A DNA stretch of 20,299 nt, taken from SIG223 sp964442785 (GTDB lineage: Bacteria; Bacillota_I; Bacilli_A; RFN20; DUOF01). The stretch is taken from positions 1 through 20,299 of the forward strand of contig CAYTZW010000022.1 of the NCBI GenBank assembly GCA_964442785.1. The letters are read 5' to 3'. Positions 6,091 to 14,921 of this stretch are shown in pieces. Within the stretch, counting starts at the first letter, position 1, and every line of letters starts with the position of its first letter. The notes under the pieces were generated by a model. It searched no databases. It was not told where the DNA came from and worked only from the letters and a program-made list of their open reading frames with translations. Position numbers and translations under genes: made by a program.

Positions 6091-8430
6091 ATGTTTTTAG
6101 GATTATTATTAAGTGGAGCAATGCTTTATACAAGTGCAAATTTAATAGCGTATGATGAAGTAGTGGACAGAGTTAAAAATCAACAAGAAAAGAATAAAGA
6201 AAGAAAAGGTTTTAAAAAAGGTTTAGTAGGTTTAGGAAATACTTTAGCAAAAGTAACTTTTTTCCCTGCTTTTATTTCTAAAAATGTTGTTAATAAAAGT
6301 TTAGAAAGAAAAAATAAAAACCTTAATAATAAAGATAGTTTAGAAACAAAAATTAGAAATCTTGGCAAAGAAAAAGAATATAGTGAAGAAAGAATTGAAA
6401 AAATAATTGAAATTGCTAAGTCTAAAGAAGCTGACAAAAGTGAAAAATTAAGTACAGATGAATTAGTAAAATATTCAGATGATTTAGTTAGTGAATACAT
6501 AAGTAGTGTTAACAAAGTTCAAGAATTAGAAAAAAATGCACAAAGTTTATGCGATAATAATGAACTTTATAGTAGAATAGATAAAGATTATTATGCTTTA
6601 GAAAATGAAACTGAAATCTCCAAAGCTATTCTTAGAAGAAGTTTAGATATGATTTCTGGTAAAGCTGAAAAAATTAATATTTCAGATAATTTTTCAATGA
6701 TAAAAGATTATTCAGATATGCAATTTTCAATATTAGCGATAAATGAAATGTATCAAGAAGTTAAAGAAGACATAGACTTTTATAATGATCAAATTGCACT
6801 TAGAATAAATAAAAAATATGAAGATACTAAAAAAGAAATGGAAAAATTAGGTGCTGATGAAAGTGCTTTAAATACATCTGAAAAAGAATGCGATATTAAA
6901 ATTGATGCTTTAAATGTTATTAAAACTGAATTAACAAACAAAGGACTTGATGAAGTTAAAAAACATTTTGAAGAACAAATTATAGACGCTGTTAATGAAA
7001 TGAATGATATTAATCAAGAAGTTTGTAATATAATTAAAGGATATAATTCTAAGGAAACTCCAGAATTAAAATTAATAAGTTTTGAAAATAATGTAGGATT
7101 AGCAGAAACTTTAATACTTGCAAATAATAAAAATCCTGAAGATGAATTAGAAAAATTAGAAGATTTAGTAATACAATTTAACGAAAACAAAAATAAAATT
7201 AATTATAATGATTACTATTTAAGTGTTTGTTATGTTGTTGAAGATGATTTAAAAGAGTATGAAAATGAAGAAAATTTTGATGCTTCTTCAAAAACTGAAG
7301 AAATTGTCGATGAATATATTAAAAGCATTTCTAATTTAAAAGCAAAAAAAGAAGAGTTAGCTCCATATGTAAAAGAATTAGAAGCCATAAATAGAGATAA
7401 GGAATGTTTTACACTTACTGGAGCTTCAAATGAAATTGAATCATTTGGTCATTATGTTCTAAAAGGAATGGTAACTAAATATTTTGATAAGGAATCAGAA
7501 GACTATAATAATTTAATAGAAAAAGTACTAGAATGTGTCAAAACACCTTTTGAAAGTTCATATGATTTAGAAATATCTTGCCAAGAAGAAATCGCAGAAA
7601 AACTTGCTTTAAAAGAAAATATAAGTAAAGAAGAAGCAATTAAAACTATTCAAAATGATTTCTTTACTGATTTAAAATTAGAACAAAAAGAAGAAAAAGA
7701 AGTAGAGTTAGAAGAAGTAATTGAAGAAATAGAAAAACCAGAAGAAATTAAAGAAGAAGTAATTGAAACTGAAGTAGAAGAAATTAAAGAAGAAGTAAAC
7801 GAGCCTAAGTTAGATGAAGAAAAGCCAATCGCTGAAGATTTAACAGGTAATGGAAGAAAAGCAATTAAAACTTCTCCTGTAACTAAGGTTTATCGTAAAG
7901 TAAACTATTGCAAATACCATACTTTAGATTTAACGGAAGCAGAATATAATAAGTTAACAGAAAAACAAAAATATGTTTATAATTTAGTAAATGAATATGG
8001 AAAAGACGGATTACCTGTTGGAATTTTCACTGCTTTAGGAGTTAAAATGACACAAGCTAAGAAAGTTATTAGTCCAGTTGGAGATAAATTCGAGAAAGAT
8101 TATAATGAAGAAGAAGCTAGTAAGGTATTAAAGATTGTTAATGAAAAGTTAAATAATGATTTATATCTTGCTACTAATGGTAATGAAAAAATTAAAGTTG
8201 TCAGATATCCAATTAAATCTATTAATGTTACTAAAACAAGAGTAGAAGTTATTGATGATATTAGTTCAAAATATAAAGTTTGTTTAGTAAAAGGATTAAC
8301 AGCAGAACAAACAGAAGCATTAAAAGCAAAATTTGGAGATAAAATTAATATCTATAATAACTATATAATTTATAGTACAAAAGAAAAAAATATTGCTAAG
8401 GAAACAGAAAAAGTTTTATCAAAAGCCTAA
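6091..8430 (+). CDS. Large coiled-coil protein of unknown function (protein A)
   Basis: I do not recognise this 779-residue protein. Residues 1-20 (MFLGLLLSGAMLY onwards) are hydrophobic and could be a membrane anchor. Residues ~22-75 are basic with a second short hydrophobic patch (FFPAFI). From ~75 to ~525 the protein is rich in Lys, Glu, Asn and Asp, mostly predicted helix with coiled-coil character. Residues ~529-577 are a very acidic Glu/Lys/Ile-Val repeat, probably a flexible linker. The last ~175 residues (~600-779) look like a separate compact domain that resembles the C-terminus of protein B. Start: AGGAG (6079-6083) lies 7 nt before the ATG at 6091; an ATG at 6055 lies in the -10 box. 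It is transcribed alone, with its own terminator. A role in cell-surface or envelope-associated structure is only a guess. Confidence 0.85.
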   Translation: MFLGLLLSGAMLYTSANLIAYDEVVDRVKNQQEKNKERKGFKKGLVGLGNTLAKVTFFPAFISKNVVNKSLERKNKNLNNKDSLETKIRNLGKEKEYSEERIEKIIEIAKSKEADKSEKLSTDELVKYSDDLVSEYISSVNKVQELEKNAQSLCDNNELYSRIDKDYYALENETEISKAILRRSLDMISGKAEKINISDNFSMIKDYSDMQFSILAINEMYQEVKEDIDFYNDQIALRINKKYEDTKKEMEKLGADESALNTSEKECDIKIDALNVIKTELTNKGLDEVKKHFEEQIIDAVNEMNDINQEVCNIIKGYNSKETPELKLISFENNVGLAETLILANNKNPEDELEKLEDLVIQFNENKNKINYNDYYLSVCYVVEDDLKEYENEENFDASSKTEEIVDEYIKSISNLKAKKEELAPYVKELEAINRDKECFTLTGASNEIESFGHYVLKGMVTKYFDKESEDYNNLIEKVLECVKTPFESSYDLEISCQEEIAEKLALKENISKEEAIKTIQNDFFTDLKLEQKEEKEVELEEVIEEIEKPEEIKEEVIETEVEEIKEEVNEPKLDEEKPIAEDLTGNGRKAIKTSPVTKVYRKVNYCKYHTLDLTEAEYNKLTEKQKYVYNLVNEYGKDGLPVGIFTALGVKMTQAKKVISPVGDKFEKDYNEEEASKVLKIVNEKLNNDLYLATNGNEKIKVVRYPIKSINVTKTRVEVIDDISSKYKVCLVKGLTAEQTEALKAKFGDKINIYNNYIIYSTKEKNIAKETEKVLSKA

Positions 8431-8436
8431 AATATG

Positions 8437-8476
8437 AAAGAATTATGTTATTTGTCAACATAGTTCTTTTTATTTT
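8437..8476 (+). terminator. Intrinsic terminator after protein A gene
   Basis: AAGAATTATGTT (8438-8449) pairs with AACATAGTTCTT (8457-8468), 12 bp with one G-U pair and a 7-nt loop, followed by TTTTTATTTT. This is a strong terminator separating the genes for A and B. Confidence 0.9.
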
Positions 8477-8549
8477 ACAACAATTTTTTTAAATTTTAAT
8501 GAACCTTTTATTTTTATAAGTTATAATAAAAATAAGAGGAGGGGTAATT

Positions 8550-11009
8550 ATGATAGGTGCAATTTTAGGTTTTATAGGTTATGGTGCCTTACAAGTAGTT
8601 GGTTATACTGCTTTTTTACCTCAAATACAAAAATCTTTAGAAAAAAACAAAGGGAAAGCAAATTTTTGGAGTGTTCTTTTTGCTCCTGCTTTAGCTTTTG
8701 ATTCAGTTTTTAAGGGTAGAGAAAATTTATCTGTGGGTAATCAAAAGAAACAAATAGAAAAAATTAAAAAGAAACAAAAGAAAGAAATGGATTTATTACA
8801 AAAAAGAGCAAATGAAAAATTTAAAATTTTTAAAAATAAAAAATTAAATGATAAATATGGCCCAGAAGTATTAGGCGAATTAGAAAAGAAAATGAATGAT
8901 TTAATTAATGATGAGAAGAATTTTGGTAAAAGCGAAAAAGATATTTTTGGAGATATTGATAAATGGTTAGAAAATCAATATCAAGAATTATCTGCTAATA
9001 AAGCAAATCCTAAAAAAGAAATAAATCCTACTAATCCTCAAGTAAAAACGGAGCCCGCTAAAGTGGAAAAACCTCTTGCAAAAGATGAAAAAGAATTATA
9101 TGAAAAAATAGAAGATTACTTCAAATTATATAAGATAGTTATCAAAGGCGATGAATTATCTTTAGCAAATTTTAAAAATAAGAATAAATTAAATAAAATC
9201 TACGATGATTATTATAAACTTGCTGTTAATTTTGATAGGGCAAGAAATGCTATTGAAGCACAATTTTCAGGAAAAGAAAATGAAGAAGCTAGAAAAGAAC
9301 TTTTAAAACAAGCTACTGATGCTTACAATAAATCTTTAGTAAGTTTTATGCTAGGAAAAGTTGATAATGTTTCTCGTATAGAATTTATTAGTGGCAATTT
9401 AAGTGAACTTCAAAATGAATTTAAGAAAAATCTTGAATTTGGAAATAATGCTTCCTTTACGATTGAAGATGTTGTTAAGGAAAGAAAATTATTAGAAGAA
9501 AATTCAATTAAAAAGATTGATTTAGATGATAGAAAAATTAAAAAATATTTTGAAACAATAGAACATCAAAATAGAATAAATGAATTAATAGAAAAGAAAA
9601 ACAATAATCAAATAAGTAAAAAAGAAACAAAAGAGTTATTTGACCTTTATCATATACATTCTTTTGAACAAGAAACTTTAAAAGAGATTAATAATACTTT
9701 TGGTTTAAAAGATTACTTAAATGATATCAATAAGGAAAAAGAGTTTAATTATTCAGATAAGGAAAAGAATAATATTGGTAAAATGTATGATACTTATCAT
9801 AAGCTAGAAAATATACCTTTAGATGATTATGTAGCCAGAGAAAAATGCGAAAAAGAATTAAAAGGCATTGTTAAAGACTTATATCATAAGGGATACTTTG
9901 GAGATAATAATCTTAAAGTTATTAATGACAAAGGAGAAATTAAAGATTTAAACTTAAATGAACTAAGTGAAAAGCAAAAGGGAAAAATTAAGGATTTAAC
10001 TCAAGATGAAGTTAAAGAAATGCACTATTTAAAAATCTATAATCATTTAGTAGAAAATTTAGATTTTAATAGAATTAAGAATTTGGAAACAAGGTCTATT
10101 TCAGGAAGTGTAAATGGTGCTAATTTGGAAATTGTCGATTTTCCTATTAATGATAAGGAACAACAAATTATTGATTATTTATCATTAAAAAAGAAAACAG
10201 AAAAAGATTATCAATCTATGTCTTTTGCTAATGAAGAAGAATATACAAATTATAAAAATAATAAAAATGAATTGTTTGAAAAAGAACAAAAGTTATATGA
10301 AGGACAAATTGCTCCTAATATTTTAAAAGGATTAGAAATGATTAGCAAAAATGATGGTAAAAAGGAATTTGCATCTGCCTATGATGATTTAGAAAAATCA
10401 TTAGTGAATTTTTCTCTTAAATATAAAGAAGAATTGGAAGCAAAAAGGTATGATAACAATCAAAACTATGTTAATTTGTTTAAAAGCATAAGTGAAATGA
10501 AAAAAATAAAAGCAATCCAAAAAGTTGAAAATGTTGATGATAAAAATAGAATAGATGTTGCTGTCAATAAATATACTATTGATAAAGAAAAGTTGAAAGA
10601 TTTAACTTTAACATCAGGACAACAAAGGATAGTTGATTGCTTAGAAGAATTATATAAAGACGGTGTTGCTCCTTTTGATGTTTTTGATAAAAGGTCTTTA
10701 AATGCTTTGAAAAGAAAAGGTATTATCAAAGAAGAAGCTGCTGGACAAAGAAAATATGATATTGGCGTTTATAATAGTTGTGCTATTTATAGTAAACCTA
10801 TTTATATAACCGCAGAAAAAGATAAAGCCATTGCGGTTTTATCAAAATCTTTAAATGGTCAAAATATTCCTGTTAACAAGATATCTAAGGAATATGTTTC
10901 AAAAGAAACAATCGAATTATTAAAAAAAGGTAATGAAGATTTAGCAACGGTTTTAGAAGATAAAGAAGTAGGAAAAGAAACAATTAATATTAACTCTATT
11001 TCTCGTTAA
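8550..11009 (+). CDS. Large coiled-coil protein of unknown function (protein B), related in layout to protein A
   Basis: I do not recognise this 819-residue protein. Residues 1-25 are Gly-rich and hydrophobic (MIGAILGFIGYGAL onwards), and a second hydrophobic patch is at ~38-56, so membrane association is likely. A Lys-rich coiled coil follows (~65-150), then a Pro-containing linker (~155-175) and a long charged helical region. A motif K-[IM]-Y-D-x-Y-x-K-L occurs at about 216 and again at 411. Residues ~685-819 form a C-terminal domain beginning LTSGQQ, with YKDG about 11 residues later, which aligns with the corresponding part of protein A. AGGAGGGG (8537-8544) lies 5 nt before the ATG, and a TATAAT is at 8522-8527. 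Its 3' end overlaps the convergent radical SAM gene by 14 bp. A and B are probably distant paralogs. Confidence 0.85.
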   Translation: MIGAILGFIGYGALQVVGYTAFLPQIQKSLEKNKGKANFWSVLFAPALAFDSVFKGRENLSVGNQKKQIEKIKKKQKKEMDLLQKRANEKFKIFKNKKLNDKYGPEVLGELEKKMNDLINDEKNFGKSEKDIFGDIDKWLENQYQELSANKANPKKEINPTNPQVKTEPAKVEKPLAKDEKELYEKIEDYFKLYKIVIKGDELSLANFKNKNKLNKIYDDYYKLAVNFDRARNAIEAQFSGKENEEARKELLKQATDAYNKSLVSFMLGKVDNVSRIEFISGNLSELQNEFKKNLEFGNNASFTIEDVVKERKLLEENSIKKIDLDDRKIKKYFETIEHQNRINELIEKKNNNQISKKETKELFDLYHIHSFEQETLKEINNTFGLKDYLNDINKEKEFNYSDKEKNNIGKMYDTYHKLENIPLDDYVAREKCEKELKGIVKDLYHKGYFGDNNLKVINDKGEIKDLNLNELSEKQKGKIKDLTQDEVKEMHYLKIYNHLVENLDFNRIKNLETRSISGSVNGANLEIVDFPINDKEQQIIDYLSLKKKTEKDYQSMSFANEEEYTNYKNNKNELFEKEQKLYEGQIAPNILKGLEMISKNDGKKEFASAYDDLEKSLVNFSLKYKEELEAKRYDNNQNYVNLFKSISEMKKIKAIQKVENVDDKNRIDVAVNKYTIDKEKLKDLTLTSGQQRIVDCLEELYKDGVAPFDVFDKRSLNALKRKGIIKEEAAGQRKYDIGVYNSCAIYSKPIYITAEKDKAIAVLSKSLNGQNIPVNKISKEYVSKETIELLKKGNEDLATVLEDKEVGKETININSISR

Positions 11010-11928
11010 GTCTGCCTTGATATGTATCTAAAGAAGAAAGTAGTTTATCTAAATCATTATGAACTGCTTTCTTTTTATTTAGCCATAAAGGTTTAATCAA
11101 ACTTTCTTTATCAGGGTCGGAACAAATACGATAAATGACAATATCATTCCTTAATAGTTCTAATTGTTTGGAAAGAATATCAAGGTATTCTTCCTTTGAT
11201 AATAAGGGAAAATCTTCATTAGCGTATTTGGTATTTTTCATTATTCCGAGCATATGAAATTTTATACCGTGAATGGGAAGTTTATTAAGGTCTTTTATCG
11301 TTTGAAGCATATCTTTTTTTGTTTCGTTTGGTAAACCATTTATTAAATGGACAATTACTTTAATGTTTCTTTTGTTTAATTCATTGACGGTTTTTTCAAA
11401 TACTTCATATTCATAACCACGATTAAAACTTTCCGCGGTTTTGTCATTACTTGTTTGTAATCCAAGTTCTATATATAATTCTTTTTGTTTATTTAAGTTT
11501 TCTAAATAGTCGAATATCTCGGGTGAAAAACAATCTGGTCTAGTTGCTATATCTATGGCAACGACATCACCTCTTTTGATAAAAGGGTCATAGGTTTTCC
11601 TTATTTTTTCCATATCTCCATAGGTGTTGGAATAACTTTGAAAATAGGCAATATATTTAGCGTTAGGCCATTTTAAAGATAAAATATTTTTTACATATTC
11701 AAATTGTTCTTCTAAAGATAAAGAAGTGGGGATAATTGAAGCAGCAGAGCCGTTTTCTGCACAATAACTACAACCTCCTGTTGATATTTTTCCATCTCGA
11801 TTAGGACAAGAAAAATGAGCATCTAAAGTTACTTTTACCGTTTTGCTTTGATATTTATTTTTAAAATAATAATCTGCGGTATAGTATCTTTTATTATTGT
11901 TAGAATAGATAAAAGGATTTTTTTGCAT
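10996..11928 (-). CDS. ytqA: YtqA/YhcC-type (TIGR01212) radical SAM protein
   Basis: This 310-residue radical S-adenosylmethionine enzyme has iron-sulfur cysteines C41, C53 and C56 in CPNRDGKISTGGCSYC, the family spacing Cys-x11-Cys-x2-Cys. A TIM-barrel-like body follows, with conserved IELGLQT and later HLINGLPNET. B. subtilis YtqA (MnmL) has been reported to act in forming the mnm5 side chain of the tRNA wobble uridine, with the methyltransferase YtqB (MnmM). That role is plausible here by homology, but no ytqB-like gene is adjacent. The frame extends 13 codons further upstream (to 11967). The ATG at 11928 is preferred because GGTGAT, complementary to the 16S 3' end, lies just upstream and the conserved family sequence begins there. 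The gene is convergent with protein B and divergent from D. Confidence 0.92.
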   Translation of the reverse strand: MQKNPFIYSNNNKRYYTADYYFKNKYQSKTVKVTLDAHFSCPNRDGKISTGGCSYCAENGSAASIIPTSLSLEEQFEYVKNILSLKWPNAKYIAYFQSYSNTYGDMEKIRKTYDPFIKRGDVVAIDIATRPDCFSPEIFDYLENLNKQKELYIELGLQTSNDKTAESFNRGYEYEVFEKTVNELNKRNIKVIVHLINGLPNETKKDMLQTIKDLNKLPIHGIKFHMLGIMKNTKYANEDFPLLSKEEYLDILSKQLELLRNDIVIYRICSDPDKESLIKPLWLNKKKAVHNDLDKLLSSLDTYQGRLNEK

Positions 11929-12007
11929 AATAATCACCAAAAAGAATATTAACATAATTAGTTGCAAAATTCCACTTTTGTCATAGTTTATATTAGGGTG
12001 ATATTAA

Positions 12008-12625
12008 TTGATAAGTGTTATAAGGTTAGAATCTAAAATATCAAAAAGAAAACTATTCAAAATTCTAAAAAATTATTCAAATCCTGTTTTAATCTTTAGT
12101 GATAAACCACTTAAAAGTCGAAAAATAAAGACCATATATACCAAAGAAGAAGCCAAAAAATATTTAGAAGAAAAGAAAAATGTTAATCTTGTCGGGGAAA
12201 TAACAACTTATTTTACTATCTTATCTTTATTTTCAATTAAAAATATCAGGATAATCAAAAAAGTAAAAAAAATAAGGAAAATCAACTTTCTTACCTATGA
12301 CCAAATGGAAATATTACAACTTTATTTTGAAAGTATTTATAATTATGAATTACAATATCTTAAAAGTAAGAAGATAACCTTAATTTTAAATCAAAGTGAA
12401 ACTTATTTGATAACTTCTTTTGATAAAATATCTTTTGTTGATACTGTTGAGTGTACTTTTTCTTCGGTAATTTTTAAAGGACATCTTAGTAAAAATAAAA
12501 TAAATGAAATATTAGAAAAAATCAATGTAAATGCTAAAAAAGTTAAAATAAGGCCTAATTTATTAAAAATAAAAGTTTCTAATCCCTTGAAAACTTTTCA
12601 TTTTTTAGTAAGGAGTTATTTATAA
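12008..12625 (+). CDS. Hypothetical protein, 205 aa (protein D), TTG start
   Basis: This protein is not recognised. It has 205 residues, is very basic (Lys-rich) and has no signal peptide or clear membrane segment. The start appears to be TTG at 12008: GGTGAT (11997-12002) lies 5 nt upstream, and the next in-frame ATG would remove almost half the protein. The gene overlaps the following gene by one base (TAATG), so D and E form a translationally coupled pair of equal length. It is divergent from the ytqA-like gene with only ~80 bp between starts. It could be a fast-evolving, lineage-specific protein. Coding is supported by length, SD and coupling rather than by a known family. Confidence 0.75.
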   Translation: MISVIRLESKISKRKLFKILKNYSNPVLIFSDKPLKSRKIKTIYTKEEAKKYLEEKKNVNLVGEITTYFTILSLFSIKNIRIIKKVKKIRKINFLTYDQMEILQLYFESIYNYELQYLKSKKITLILNQSETYLITSFDKISFVDTVECTFSSVIFKGHLSKNKINEILEKINVNAKKVKIRPNLLKIKVSNPLKTFHFLVRSYL

Positions 12626-13242
12626 TGAAAGCCACGATTTTCGAATATCAAAAGGAAAGATTTGCGATTATTGAAGAAAAATATCATCAAAATGATTTGT
12701 TAAATATTTTTAAAGTTGATTACTTAATTTTTCTTGAAAAAAGATTTTATTATGATTATGAAATAAAAACCTATAATCAGCAAGGCGAATGTTTTTGTTT
12801 ATCTGCCTTAGCGGTTGTTTCATTATACAAAAAAAATGAAAGACTTCAAATCTTATATCATCAAAAAAACTATGAAATATTCAGAAATGAAAAAAGCACC
12901 TATTTAGTTATAGATGCTCCTAAAATTTTAAACAAGTATAAAAGTTTAGCAAAACATAATTGTTATTTTATCAATTTCAATGAATTATATTATTTGGTTT
13001 CTCCTTTTAAATTAGAAGATAAAGAATACCAAATTATTAAAAAGAAAAGATGTTTTGATAAAGTTTTAGTTTTAGAAGAAAATGAAAATGAAGATAAATT
13101 AACCTTTTTAATTATCAAAGAATATTTAGAAAATTTGTTAAATTTAGAAAGGGAAAAAGAATTAAATATGAAAGTATTTTTCCAAAAGAACTTAGTAATT
13201 GAAATAAAAGATGTTATTTATCTTTACAAAGGATTTAGATGA
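12625..13242 (+). CDS. Hypothetical protein, 205 aa (protein E), possibly a degenerate DapF-fold protein
   Basis: This is a 205-residue protein with AGGAG (12611-12615) 9 nt before its ATG; the ATG overlaps the stop of D. The spacing of several segments recalls diaminopimelate epimerase (DapF): VDYLIFLE (31-38) like the DapF D-x-L-I-F stretch, YDYEIKTYNQQGE (43-55) like D-F-R-M-R-F-F-N-x-D-G-S-E, and the final LVIEIKDVIYLYKG like the DapF C-terminal strand. The catalytic Cys-Gly-Asn-Gly motif is missing (CFCLSALA instead), and the protein is about 70 residues shorter than DapF (~275). If the fold is right, it is not an active epimerase. The stop codon is TGA, confirming that TGA is not Trp here. 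It abuts the stop of convergent gene C with no spacer. Confidence 0.72.
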   Translation: MKATIFEYQKERFAIIEEKYHQNDLLNIFKVDYLIFLEKRFYYDYEIKTYNQQGECFCLSALAVVSLYKKNERLQILYHQKNYEIFRNEKSTYLVIDAPKILNKYKSLAKHNCYFINFNELYYLVSPFKLEDKEYQIIKKKRCFDKVLVLEENENEDKLTFLIIKEYLENLLNLEREKELNMKVFFQKNLVIEIKDVIYLYKGFR

Positions 13243-14844
13243 TTATTTTCTAGGTCTTTTTTCTTCTAAAGGGGGAACTATTTCAATTTGATTATTGTTT
13301 CTACTTGTTAATTGTTTCTTTATTGCTTTTGCTTGTTCTTCCGTTAAATTATGTAAAATATATTGAGAAGAATTATCTAGTGAGTTTTGGATTTTAGCCA
13401 CAGCAGAACCAAATCCTAAACCTGTTAGAGTTTGATAATATCTCATTTTTTTATCATCATAAAGGTTGAATTTGTTAGCTTTAAGGCTGTATTTTAGAAT
13501 TTTGTTGTCTAAATCTTTATTTGGAATAGATACGGCGAAGGCTAATAAATCTTTTGTTTGGTCTAACTCATTTTTATATCTACTAACATTAGTAGAATTA
13601 GAAGCTGCGTAAGTATTCAATTCGTGTATTCTATCTTTTAGTAAAACAATCGCTAAATCGTAATCATCTTTAGTATTCTTTTGAGCTTGGAATAGTTGTT
13701 GTAAATCATCAGGGTTCATTTTGTTTTTTAATTTATAGAACAAAGTTTGTATTTTCAAGACATTATTTCTTCTAAATAAATAATCATTGATTGCTAAACG
13801 GTCTAAAAAGTTTTGCTTTGTGCTATCATCTTGTTTTTCTTTATATTCTTCTCTAGCATCATTTAATTGTTTTTCAAGTTGAAAAATCGTTTTTACTTGT
13901 CCATTTAAAAATAAATAGCTTTTAATGTTTGAAGGACAAGAATTAGGTTTTCCACGCATTACTTTACTTGCCATTGTTGTAATAAAACTATCAGCGTAGT
14001 TTTTAGTTTTTGGAACATAGTGAGTAGCGGTTAAAGAATTGATGTATTCGGCTTCTTTTGTCATTTTATGGATAGAACTTTTAAGAATAGGAAATTCATT
14101 ACCTATCATAGATAAAGAAGAATGAATTCTTTTTCTTGTATCAAGTTCCATTAAAGGAACATTGATTAATTTTTTAGCAGCATTTTTTCCAAAAGTATTG
14201 GTAAATATAGTTTCATTCATATAAAGTAAAGCTCTTGGAGAAATTTCATTTTTTAATATTTTGTAACTATGAGCGGTTTCAATGTGTTTAAGTATTCCAT
14301 ATAGAGTATCTACTACATTGTCTTCTATCTTTTCTTTGTTGTAATAGGTTGTCGCTGCTTTAACATATAAAACTTGGTCATCTTTTGAATAAAAAACACA
14401 ATTTTTAAAGTCTTTTATTCCTGTAGCAGAATCAAAACTATAACGAATTTTTAATCCTGATTTACTAGTGAAATATTTAATTGCTAAACTATAAAAAAGT
14501 TCCGTTTGTTCATAAGTCCAATCTTTGATGAAAGATGTATAGAATTTCATTGTTTTTAAAATAACATCTTCTTGTTGCTTAGTGTATTTATCTAAAGATA
14601 ATAAATAAAGTGTATAAGAAGTAAAAAAATCATAAACTTTTTCTCTTTCTTCTACGGAATAATCATTAAAAGATAAATAATTGTTATTCATATTGGCTTT
14701 ATCTAAAAGATGACTTTGTAGTTTTGTCCATAGACTTTCATATTTGCCTAAAAGCATTTCTGTATTTCCTTCTTTATAGATTTTAAATAAGTCGATAAGA
14801 GCTAAATTAGCATCATTTTGATTTGTAAAAACTTCATTTTCCAT
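13243..14844 (-). CDS. Large hypothetical protein, 533 aa (protein C)
   Basis: This protein is not recognised. It has 533 residues and is predicted mostly helical, with no signal peptide or membrane segment, so it is probably cytoplasmic. No catalytic motif is apparent. Residues ~330-355 (QLEKQLNDAREEYKEKQ) look like a short coiled coil. The C-terminal segment NLTEEQAKAIKKQL resembles GLTAEQTEALKAKF near the end of protein A; the match is short and may be chance. The start is supported by GAGGT six bases before the ATG and a TATAAT -10 at 14873-14868 on the minus strand. The gene is divergent from dinB and convergent with E (stops adjacent). Its function is unknown. Confidence 0.82.
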   Translation of the reverse strand: MENEVFTNQNDANLALIDLFKIYKEGNTEMLLGKYESLWTKLQSHLLDKANMNNNYLSFNDYSVEEREKVYDFFTSYTLYLLSLDKYTKQQEDVILKTMKFYTSFIKDWTYEQTELFYSLAIKYFTSKSGLKIRYSFDSATGIKDFKNCVFYSKDDQVLYVKAATTYYNKEKIEDNVVDTLYGILKHIETAHSYKILKNEISPRALLYMNETIFTNTFGKNAAKKLINVPLMELDTRKRIHSSLSMIGNEFPILKSSIHKMTKEAEYINSLTATHYVPKTKNYADSFITTMASKVMRGKPNSCPSNIKSYLFLNGQVKTIFQLEKQLNDAREEYKEKQDDSTKQNFLDRLAINDYLFRRNNVLKIQTLFYKLKNKMNPDDLQQLFQAQKNTKDDYDLAIVLLKDRIHELNTYAASNSTNVSRYKNELDQTKDLLAFAVSIPNKDLDNKILKYSLKANKFNLYDDKKMRYYQTLTGLGFGSAVAKIQNSLDNSSQYILHNLTEEQAKAIKKQLTSRNNNQIEIVPPLEEKRPRK

Positions 14845-14912
14845 ATGGCTACCTCACTTGTGTTTACATTATAAGAAGATAAAAGTTTTTTTTCCTTAAA
14901 GTTATGAAAATA

Positions 14913-14921
14913 TGTGGATAA
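14913..14921 (-). promoter_or_regulatory. Perfect DnaA-box 9-mer between protein C gene and dinB
   Basis: TGTGGATAA on the plus strand is the complement of the DnaA consensus TTATCCACA. It falls between the weak -35 (TTATGA, 14902-14907) and -10 (TATACT, 14924-14929) of a possible dinB promoter, so a bound protein there could repress dinB. It is a single site, so function is uncertain. Confidence 0.4.

Noticed and set aside
6011..14921. Replication origin between the two DnaA boxes.
   Set aside because: There are only single boxes nine kilobases apart, no box cluster or unwinding element, and no dnaA or dnaN nearby.
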